From: Candidatus Microgenomates bacterium
Lineage (GTDB): Bacteria; Patescibacteriota; Microgenomatia; UBA1406; GWC2-37-13
DNA: 10,506 nucleotides
Direction of reading: 5' to 3'
Assembly (NCBI GenBank): GCA_015491205.1
Contig: WFWI01000080.1
Location: 1 to 10,506 of the forward strand
The first letter of the stretch is position 1; each line of letters opens with the position of its first letter. Shown one piece after another: positions 1 through 4,165 of the stretch. The notes under the pieces were generated by a model, which made no database searches, was not told the origin of the DNA, and saw nothing but the letters and a program-made list of their open reading frames with translations. The translations under genes were made by a program, and so were the position numbers.

Positions 1-178
1 CTGGCATTAGGGATTATCTCTTTAATCAAGTTATAAAATTACCATCCGGCTCCGATTTTGGAGCCTGCCGGTGACCACCTTGGCTACCCTGGCATTAGGG
101 ATTATCTCTTTAATCAAGTTATAAAATTACCATCCGGCCCTCCGAGTCGGAGGGCCTACCGGTGACTACCTTAGTCCT
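1..178. repeat. Two copies of an 88-bp tandem repeat with hairpins
   Basis: Bases 1-50 are repeated exactly at 89-138, a period of 88 bp. After that the copies diverge inside a hairpin but stay similar in the tail (66-88 versus 157-176). Each copy can form a stem at the same place: GGCTCC/GGAGCC at 48-53 and 60-65 in copy 1, and a longer arm GGCCCTCCGA/TCGGAGGGCC at 136-145 and 147-156 in copy 2. The arms differ but pairing is kept. The block lies just downstream of the minus-strand tRNA-Ile and may continue to the left of the window. There is no run of T after either hairpin, so a Rho-independent terminator is not supported. I see no open frame of note in this 193-base stretch. Confidence 0.85.
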
Positions 179-193
179 GCGTCCTCTTTACAG

Positions 194-266
194 TGCGCCC
201 GGGTGGATTCGAACCACCGACCCCCATCTTATAAGGATGGTGCTCTAACCGCTGAGCTACAGGCGC
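194..266 (-). tRNA. tRNA-Ile (anticodon UAU)
   Basis: A complete 73-nt cloverleaf reads on the minus strand. The acceptor stem GCGCCTG pairs with CGGGCGC (one G-U), the D arm is GCTC/GAGC, the anticodon stem CCATC/GATGG encloses the loop CTTATAA, and the T arm GGTGG/CCACC encloses TTCGAAT. The discriminator is A and CCA is not encoded. The anticodon is TAT at 233-231 (read as UAU), which would decode AUA. Most bacteria instead read AUA with a CAU-anticodon tRNA whose C34 is converted to lysidine by TilS, so a genomically encoded UAU is unusual. AUA codons are common in this window, for example twice in the first nine codons of rsmI. Confidence 0.93.
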
Positions 267-277
267 TTTGCCTTTTT

Positions 278-286
278 ATTATAGCA
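278..286 (-). promoter_or_regulatory. Extended -10 promoter of tRNA-Ile
   Basis: The minus strand reads TGCTATAAT at 286-278, an extended -10 (TGnTATAAT). The predicted start near 271 gives a leader of about five nucleotides before the tRNA 5' end at 266. No good -35 box is present, as is common with extended -10 promoters. The same nonamer precedes the tRNA-Gly gene. Confidence 0.6.
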
Positions 287-295
287 AACTTGAGT

Positions 296-301
296 TAAAA
301 T
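296..301 (+). promoter_or_regulatory. Candidate -10 of rsmI (leaderless start)
   Basis: TAAAAT ends six nucleotides before the rsmI ATG at 308, placing the transcript start at or very near the A of the start codon. No Shine-Dalgarno sequence is present. The same hexamer at the same spacing precedes ruvC. The -35 region is weak. Confidence 0.4.
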
Positions 302-307
302 TTTACT

Positions 308-1000
308 ATGCTTTATATTATAGCGACTCCAATAGGGAATTTAGAGGATATAAGCTATAGATCCGCAAAAATACTCTCTCAACTTGATGTTGTTTTAGCA
401 GAAGATACTCGCACTTTTCTAAAGCTGAAAAATAAAATTGAAGAGCTTTTTGGGTTTTCTTTTAAAAAAGAGCAAAAAGTAATTTCCTATTACAAGGAAA
501 AAGAATCAGAAAAGCTTGGGACAGTTTTAGAATTATTAAAGCAAGGAAAAGATGTAGGGCTTATCTCAGAGTCAGGCACGCCAGTAATCTCAGATCCAGG
601 TTGGCTTTTGGTGTCTACAGTGCAAAAAGAGAACATCCCGTTTACTCTAATTCCAGGCCCATCCGCTTTTGTTTCAGCAGTAGTTTTGTCAGCTTTTCCT
701 TTCAAGGAAGTAGTTTTTTTAGGATTTTTTCCAAAAAGGAAGAGGAAAAGATTTTTAGAAAAGGTAAAAAAGGCAGTTTATGCTCTCGAGGATCCTGTTT
801 TCGTTTTTTACGAATCGCCTCACAGGATAAGAAAAACCGTTAAGGAGATTTTGGAATATTTTGACAAAAAGGTAGAGCTTTGCCTTTGCAGGGAAATGAC
901 AAAAAAATTTGAGGAAAAGATTTTTGTAAAAAGTCTTAAGGATTTAGGAAAAATTCCAGAGAAAGGAGAGTTTACTGTGGTGTTGAAGATATTACACTAA
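308..1000 (+). CDS. rsmI: 16S rRNA (cytidine-1402 2'-O) methyltransferase RsmI
   Basis: RsmI uses SAM to methylate the ribose 2'-OH of C1402 in the 16S rRNA decoding centre, in the cytoplasm. The 230-residue protein has the tetrapyrrole-methylase fold and the usual family motifs: ATPIGNL at 6-12, AEDTR at 31-35, SESGTPVISDPG at 87-98, PGPSA at 116-120, YESPHR at 168-173 and CREMTKKFEE at 194-203, then KGEF near the C-terminus. The E. coli protein is about 286 residues; this one stops at the end of the catalytic core and lacks the C-terminal helical domain, as often in reduced genomes. The ATG at 308 begins directly with the family's N-terminal strand (MLYIIATPIG). The gene is divergent from tRNA-Ile, and its last nine bases overlap the 3' end of the convergent vapC gene. 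Confidence 0.95.
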   Translation: MLYIIATPIGNLEDISYRSAKILSQLDVVLAEDTRTFLKLKNKIEELFGFSFKKEQKVISYYKEKESEKLGTVLELLKQGKDVGLISESGTPVISDPGWLLVSTVQKENIPFTLIPGPSAFVSAVVLSAFPFKEVVFLGFFPKRKRKRFLEKVKKAVYALEDPVFVFYESPHRIRKTVKEILEYFDKKVELCLCREMTKKFEEKIFVKSLKDLGKIPEKGEFTVVLKILH

Positions 1001-1378
1001 AAGAAGGGGAACATTATACTTTTTAAACTTTTTATCTGAGGTAATTATAGTTAGATTCTCTACAATAGCTTGGCTTATAAGCATTCTATCAAAAGGGTCT
1101 TTATGATGATAAGGAAGTTTAGCTAAAGTCTCAAAATATTTTTCTGTGATGGGAAGAAAATTAAAGGGAATAAGTCTTATCAGCTGGGGAATCTCGATTG
1201 TGAGCTGAATCTTTTTTATGGATGTTTTTATTGTGATTTCCCACAAGTTGACAACTGAGGCGTATACAACAAAGTTTTCTTGATCTGTCAATATGTTTTT
1301 TACTTTATTTGGCAGTTTAGGAGGGTTTTCCAAGGCCCAGATGAGAATGCTTGTATCAAGTAAAAATGCAGGCTTCAT
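992..1378 (-). CDS. vapC: VapC-type PIN-domain toxin
   Basis: This 128-residue protein is a PIN-domain ribonuclease, the toxin of a type II toxin-antitoxin pair; VapC toxins are Mg-dependent and usually cut tRNA or rRNA. The acidic metal-binding residues are in place: D8 in FLLDTSI, E47 in NLWEI, D94 and D97 in KDPFDRML, and D115 in TSDKKF. The NLWEI plus HHKDPFDRML combination resembles the Sll0205-like PIN subgroup. Its ATG overlaps the antitoxin stop codon (ATGA, four-base overlap), so translation is probably coupled to vapB; no ribosome binding site is visible. The 3' end overlaps rsmI by nine bases. The active site looks intact, so the toxin is probably functional. The RNA target cannot be read from the sequence. 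Confidence 0.92.
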   Translation of the reverse strand: MKPAFLLDTSILIWALENPPKLPNKVKNILTDQENFVVYASVVNLWEITIKTSIKKIQLTIEIPQLIRLIPFNFLPITEKYFETLAKLPYHHKDPFDRMLISQAIVENLTIITSDKKFKKYNVPLLLV

Positions 1379-1596
1379 TTGTAAAACATTTCAATAATTT
1401 CTTTGTCTTCCTCATCAAAATCTTCTGAGATTTCAATTTTTCCTTTGAGAACGCCTAATTTTACTTTTTTTGGGGTGTAAGGGGTTAATTTTGCCACAGG
1501 TTTTCCTGCTTTTCCAATGATAACTTCTTCTCCTTTAAGCACTCTTTCTATAAGTTTTGAAAGATGGGTTTTTGCCTGGTGTATGTTTACCAACAT
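1375..1596 (-). CDS. vapB: Phd/YefM-family antitoxin of the VapBC pair
   Basis: This 73-residue antitoxin precedes and overlaps vapC. The N-terminal part (MLVNIHQAKTHLSKLIERV, then EEVIIGKAGKPVAKL) is a typical Phd/YefM DNA-binding domain; the acidic C-terminal tail (EISEDFDEEDKEIIEMF) probably wraps the toxin and blocks its active site. The start at 1596 is preferred over an in-frame TTG at 1617: the family homology begins here, and the -10 box of a strong promoter lies inside the longer reading, with the expected transcript start about four bases before this ATG. The complex probably binds the palindrome in the promoter to repress its own operon. Confidence 0.92.
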   Translation of the reverse strand: MLVNIHQAKTHLSKLIERVLKGEEVIIGKAGKPVAKLTPYTPKKVKLGVLKGKIEISEDFDEEDKEIIEMFYK

Positions 1597-1606
1597 AGTA
1601 AATATT

Positions 1607-1635
1607 AGTTTAGCCAAGCTTAGCTAAGTTGTCAA
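1607..1635 (-). promoter_or_regulatory. vapBC promoter with palindromic operator
   Basis: On the minus strand a perfect TTGACA (1635-1630) is followed by a 17-nt spacer and TAAACT (1612-1607). The expected start near 1600 gives an almost leaderless vapB mRNA. The plus-strand sequence TTAGCCAAGCTTAGCTAA (1610-1627) is an 18-bp palindrome with one mismatched pair centred on AAGCTT. It fills the spacer and touches the -10, the position expected for an autoregulatory toxin-antitoxin operator. Confidence 0.8.
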
Positions 1636-1660
1636 GTGAAACTTTCAAAAAAATGTGAAA

Positions 1661-1747
1661 TTTGTTATTCTCCGTAGCCTTGCCACGCGCCGGGTTTAAC
1701 CTCGAAGGTTAAATGCGGATTGTTGTGATAGTCCGAAGAATAACAAA
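1661..1747. other. 87-nt structured element with terminal inverted repeats
   Basis: TTTGTTATTCT (1661-1671) and its exact complement AGAATAACAAA (1737-1747) bound the element. Inside are a strong hairpin (TTTAACCT/AGGTTAAA at 1695-1702 and 1706-1713, extendable by CCG/CGG at 1690-1692 and 1716-1718) and a smaller one (GGATT/AGTCC at 1717-1721 and 1730-1734). Its GC-rich middle stands out from the AT-rich flanks. It sits between the divergent vapBC and tRNA-Gly promoters. It could be a structured RNA or a small non-autonomous mobile element; I cannot match it to a known riboswitch class, and the strand is undetermined. Confidence 0.6.
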
Positions 1748-1773
1748 AAATATATTTTTTAAATTCTTTTCTA

Positions 1774-1782
1774 TGCTATAAT
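1774..1782 (+). promoter_or_regulatory. Extended -10 promoter of tRNA-Gly
   Basis: TGCTATAAT at 1774-1782 is an extended -10, identical to the nonamer ahead of tRNA-Ile. The predicted start near 1789 gives a leader of about ten nucleotides before the tRNA at 1800. No clear -35 box is seen. Confidence 0.6.
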
Positions 1783-1799
1783 TTTTAGATAAATTGTTT

Positions 1800-1871
1800 G
1801 CGGCGGTAGTTCAGGGGTAGAACGTCTGCTTCCCAAGCAGAAGGTCGCCGGTTCGAATCCGGTCCGCCGCT
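1800..1871 (+). tRNA. tRNA-Gly (anticodon CCC)
   Basis: A complete 72-nt cloverleaf: acceptor stem GCGGCGG/CCGCCGC, D arm GTTC/GAAC, anticodon stem TCTGC/GCAGA with loop TTCCCAA, T arm GCCGG/CCGGT with loop TTCGAAT, and discriminator T. The anticodon is CCC at 1832-1834, reading GGG. CCA is not encoded. A damaged duplicate of the 3' part follows 16 bases downstream. Confidence 0.95.
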
Positions 1872-1886
1872 CTAAAGACAGGAAAG

Positions 1887-1954
1887 AGAAGGTCGCCGAT
1901 TCGCCCAGTACCAGTGTAAAGCACGGTACTGGGTGAAAATCCCCTCCGCCGCTC
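1887..1954 (+). pseudogene. Duplicated tRNA-Gly 3' fragment split by a hairpin
   Basis: Bases 1887-1903 repeat tRNA-Gly bases 1839-1855 with one mismatch (variable region and 5' side of the T arm). Bases 1945-1954 repeat 1863-1872 exactly (3' acceptor strand plus discriminator). Between them, where the T loop would close, lies a hairpin: CCCAGTACC (1904-1912) pairs perfectly with GGTACTGGG (1925-1933), with three further inner pairs. There is no 5' half of a tRNA, so this is a remnant and not a second tRNA gene. Confidence 0.75.
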
Positions 1955-1972
1955 AAAGCATTCAATCTAAAA

Positions 1973-1993
1973 GGTAAAAGCTAAAAGCGAAAA
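1973..1993 (+). repeat. Heptanucleotide repeat (GSTAAAA-like, 3 units)
   Basis: The units GGTAAAA, GCTAAAA and GCGAAAA follow each other, then a broken fourth unit. The same 7-bp unit family occurs at 5676-5703, in inverted orientation at 5757-5784, and inside valS at 9323-9350. Confidence 0.7.
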
Positions 1994-2005
1994 GCTATAA
2001 AAATA

Positions 2006-2087
2006 ACCAATTTCTAATATTGAATCAACCCCGCAGGTTTTTTTTCTCAACCTGAAGGGTTTTGAACAATATTCATTGAAAATTGGT
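2006..2087. other. Long imperfect inverted repeat between tRNA-Gly and the Nudix gene
   Basis: An 82-nt stem-loop can be drawn in nested blocks: ACCAATTT (2006-2013) with AAATTGGT (2080-2087), AATATTG (2016-2022) with CAATATT (2067-2073), TCAA (2025-2028) with TTGA (2062-2065), CCC (2029-2031) with GGG (2057-2059), and CAGGTT (2034-2039) with AACCTG (2049-2054). It ends at the stop codon of the Nudix gene and separates the convergent tRNA-Gly and Nudix units. It may act as a transcription barrier or mRNA 3'-end structure for both, but no T-run follows it on either strand, so a classic terminator call is not made. Confidence 0.6.
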
Positions 2088-2102
2088 CATTGAGAATTGA
2101 AA
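2075..2102 (+). repeat. Heptanucleotide repeat (ATTGAAA-like, 4 units)
   Basis: The units ATTGAAA, ATTGGTC, ATTGAGA and ATTGAAA are in register with a 7-bp period. The last part (2085-2105) recurs exactly at 5722-5742. The array runs into the Nudix gene and supplies its stop codon and final residues. Confidence 0.75.
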
Positions 2103-2560
2103 ATTTTCTTTAGTTTCTCCAGCATCTTTTCAAACACTTCTTTGTCTGACTTGAAGGTTAATCTTTCTAAAACTTGGGGAGTTTTCAAAAATTCTGCTTT
2201 TTCTACTTCCCAATCGTGGTCTTCTGGGTTGCCGGATTTGTACTTCATAAGGTAGTAATAAACCGTTTTTTTAACTAAAGTATCCTGCCATTTGTAAGAA
2301 TACCTGCTTTCGACAGGTTCTTCATCTGCAATTTCTGCTTCTATCCCTCCTTCCTCCTTCACTTCCCGGAGTGCAGCAGTTTTTTTATCCTCGGTAGGGT
2401 CGTGATCTCCTATTAGTCCTTTTGGAAAAGTCCAGCCTTTATGACCTGAATGTTGGATCACTAGCCACTCAATTCTCTCTATTTCAGGTTTTTTTTCAAA
2501 ACCCTCTGGAAGTTTAAAAACTACACCACCTGCGGAAGTCTCATGTTTTATTTTCATCAT
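2087..2560 (-). CDS. Nudix hydrolase (Ap4A-hydrolase-like)
   Basis: The protein of about 157 residues hydrolyses a nucleoside diphosphate linked to another group; short stand-alone proteins of this type often act on diadenosine polyphosphates or damaged NTPs, but the substrate is not proven here. The 23-residue Nudix box (GX5EX7REUXEEXGU) is complete at about residues 51-73, with REVKEEGG in the centre, and is preceded by ETSAGGVVF and GWTFPKG, typical of the MutT/Ap4A group. Two adjacent ATGs at 2560 and 2557 are possible starts; a TTG further out (2575) is less likely because homology starts at MKIKHETSAGG. The C-terminal FNSQ and the stop are written in a heptanucleotide repeat. The gene is divergent from ruvC across about 34 bases. 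Confidence 0.9.
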   Translation of the reverse strand: MMKIKHETSAGGVVFKLPEGFEKKPEIERIEWLVIQHSGHKGWTFPKGLIGDHDPTEDKKTAALREVKEEGGIEAEIADEEPVESRYSYKWQDTLVKKTVYYYLMKYKSGNPEDHDWEVEKAEFLKTPQVLERLTFKSDKEVFEKMLEKLKKIFNSQ

Positions 2561-2582
2561 TTTATATTTTCTCAAAAAAGTT

Positions 2583-2588
2583 TAAAAT
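2583..2588 (+). promoter_or_regulatory. Candidate -10 of ruvC (leaderless start)
   Basis: TAAAAT ends six nucleotides before the ruvC ATG at 2595, the same hexamer and spacing as at rsmI. No Shine-Dalgarno sequence and no good -35 are present. Confidence 0.4.
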
Positions 2589-2594
2589 TGTTCT

Positions 2595-3098
2595 ATGAAG
2601 ATTTTAGGGATTGATCCTGGTTTTGATAAATTGGGCTATGCGTTTTTAACAATAAAGGAAGGGGAAATTAAAAAGGTTGAGTCAGGCCTCATTAAGACCA
2701 GTGTTAAAGCTTCGATTCCAGAGAGGATAAAGGAAATTTACTCTAAGCTTGAGATCCTCTTTGAAAAGCAAAAACCAGAGATTATTGTAATGGAAGATCT
2801 TTTTCTTTTTAAGAATAAGAAAACTGTAATTAAAGTTGCCCAGCTTCAAGGGGTGATTCTTCTTTTGGCAAGTCAAAAGGGTATAAAAGCAAAAATTTTA
2901 TCTCCCCTTCAAATTAAAAAGGCAATAACAGGTTATGGAAGGGCAGATAAGAAGGCTATAGAGAAAATGCTCTATTTAACCTTGTCTCTTGAGAAAAGAA
3001 GGAGGGAGGATGATGAGACAGATGCTATAGCTTGTGCTTTGGCAGGGTTTCTACTTTTAAAGGGAGATGATATGATGGGGAAGGCTAAGGGTAGTTGA
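2595..3098 (+). CDS. ruvC: Crossover junction endodeoxyribonuclease RuvC
   Basis: RuvC resolves Holliday junctions by paired nicking during homologous recombination, normally with the RuvAB branch-migration motor. The 167-residue protein is close to the usual length (173 in E. coli) and has the four catalytic acids in an RNase-H-like fold: D7 in GIDPG, E67 in VMEDLF, and D140 and D143 in EDDETDAIA. The FKNKKT and GRADKKAI segments are family features for DNA contact. The ATG at 2595 starts on the first beta strand. The last 42 bases overlap the 3' end of recF on the other strand, and the tail KGDDMMGKAKGS lies wholly in that overlap, so it is probably not conserved. ruvA and ruvB are not in the window. 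Confidence 0.96.
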   Translation: MKILGIDPGFDKLGYAFLTIKEGEIKKVESGLIKTSVKASIPERIKEIYSKLEILFEKQKPEIIVMEDLFLFKNKKTVIKVAQLQGVILLLASQKGIKAKILSPLQIKKAITGYGRADKKAIEKMLYLTLSLEKRRREDDETDAIACALAGFLLLKGDDMMGKAKGS

Positions 3099-4121
3099 GA
3101 CTTCAGGATAGGAGGTGGTTATAAAGCACTGGTAGTTTTTTACTACTTTCAGTACCTTCTCGCGATTTTTAAAATCAAGCTCGGAAAAAACGTCGTCCAA
3201 AAGGAAGATGAGCCTAAAATTTTTTTGGTATTTTTTTTCAAGAAAGGCTTTGGTAAAAAGGGCTTCGTTGTTTTTCAACCATAAAATAGAGAGCCTTTGT
3301 TCGGATCTGGCTCCGAAGGATTTTAGGTTGTAAAATTCGCTGCCCTTTTTAATAAGTATTTCAAAATCGTCCCGGTGAGGGCCAGCAAGTGTATAACCTA
3401 CTTCTAGTTCTTTTTTTAGTAGTTCTTTACTTTTTTCTTTTGTAAAAGGGTTTGGTTTGTATTTTATCTTAAAATCAATTCCTTCAAAGGAGTTGTTTTT
3501 ATTGCAAAATTCAAAAAATTTCTCTCGTTGCTGGATAATAGTTTTGCTGTTTTGTTCAAGATACTGATCCCAAAATTTTAGTTCCTCTTCAAGATTTCCT
3601 AAACCATCCTTGTTTTGCGAAATAATTTTATTCCTCCTTTTCAAAGCATTTTCATAGTTTAGGAGCGCGGATTTGTATTTTGGATCAAGCTTTGAAAGGA
3701 GTTTGTCGACATATTTTCTTCTTGTTTCAGGATCCTCAGCTACAATTTTTAAATCTTCTGGAGTAAAAAGTATTGGCCATGGCAGATCTTTTTTTAGTTG
3801 AAAGGCTTTTGCAGGTTTTTTGTCTATGAGAATAGTTTTTTTAAGGCCGGAGTTTTCTTTTTTTCCAATAATTTTTACTACTCTTTCTGCTTCTCCTGAA
3901 AAATCAGCCTGTAGCCAAAATTCCTTTGCATTGAATTTTAAAAGTTCTACCTCCCTTTTTTCCCTAAATCCTGAGCCTGTAAGTAAAAGATATATAGCCT
4001 CAAGAAGTGTAGTCTTTCCCTTGCCGTTTTCAGCAAAGATTAGGTTTAAAAAAGGGTGAAAGTAAAATTTAAGTTCGGAAAATTTTCTAAAGTTTTTGCC
4101 GGAAAGCTTTTTTAGATACAT
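3057..4121 (-). CDS. recF: DNA replication and repair ATPase RecF
   Basis: RecF is an SMC-like ATPase that, with RecO and RecR, helps load RecA at single-strand gaps. The 354 residues match the normal length (357 in E. coli). Walker A is AENGKGKT at 30-37, followed by the RecF-typical LLEAIYLLLTGSGFRE. The ABC signature is FGARSEQR at 269-276, after AGPHRDDFEI at 246-255, and Walker B is LIFLLDDV at 304-311 with the D-loop SELD at 313-316. A charged, helical arm occupies about 130-240. It lies 39 bases downstream of the kinase-methyltransferase gene on the same strand, separated by a heptanucleotide repeat, and overlaps ruvC convergently. In many bacteria recF sits with dnaA/dnaN; here it does not. 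Confidence 0.95.
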   Translation of the reverse strand: MYLKKLSGKNFRKFSELKFYFHPFLNLIFAENGKGKTTLLEAIYLLLTGSGFREKREVELLKFNAKEFWLQADFSGEAERVVKIIGKKENSGLKKTILIDKKPAKAFQLKKDLPWPILFTPEDLKIVAEDPETRRKYVDKLLSKLDPKYKSALLNYENALKRRNKIISQNKDGLGNLEEELKFWDQYLEQNSKTIIQQREKFFEFCNKNNSFEGIDFKIKYKPNPFTKEKSKELLKKELEVGYTLAGPHRDDFEILIKKGSEFYNLKSFGARSEQRLSILWLKNNEALFTKAFLEKKYQKNFRLIFLLDDVFSELDFKNREKVLKVVKNYQCFITTSYPEVSTTLSLPHHIISL

Positions 4122-4123
4122 AG

Positions 4124-4158
4124 TGGTAGTTGGTAGCTGGTAGCTAGTAGTTGGTAGT
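4124..4158 (+). repeat. Heptanucleotide repeat (TRGTAGY, 5 units)
   Basis: Five units in perfect 7-bp register: TGGTAGT, TGGTAGC, TGGTAGC, TAGTAGT, TGGTAGT. The array fills nearly the whole gap between recF and the upstream kinase-methyltransferase gene, so it would form the 5' leader of recF mRNA if that starts at the TATAAT at 4165-4160. Confidence 0.9.
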
Positions 4159-4159
4159 T

Positions 4160-4165
4160 ATTATA
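4160..4165 (-). promoter_or_regulatory. Possible -10 of recF overlapping the upstream stop codon
   Basis: The minus strand reads TATAAT, whose TAA is the stop codon of the upstream gene. A start about 7 nt downstream would give a recF leader of roughly 30 nt consisting of the heptanucleotide repeat. There is no convincing -35, so readthrough from the upstream gene is equally possible. Confidence 0.3.

Noticed and set aside
136..156. Rho-independent terminator of tRNA-Ile
   Set aside because: The hairpin is strong but is not followed by a T-run on the minus strand, and it is part of the tandem repeat.
1..178. CRISPR array
   Set aside because: Only two copies of an 88-bp unit, adjacent without unique spacers, and no cas genes.
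1597..1617. Seven-residue N-terminal extension of the antitoxin from a TTG start
   Set aside because: The extension contains the -10 box of the gene's own promoter, and family homology starts at the ATG at 1596.
1661..1747. T-box, fluoride, guanidine or c-di-GMP riboswitch
   Set aside because: None of the conserved core motifs of these classes is present, and no suitable gene follows.
1771..1965. Minus-strand open frame of 64 codons with the string RRTGFEPATFCLGSRRSTPELPP
   Set aside because: It is the antisense translation of tRNA-Gly and its remnant, a well-known spurious annotation.
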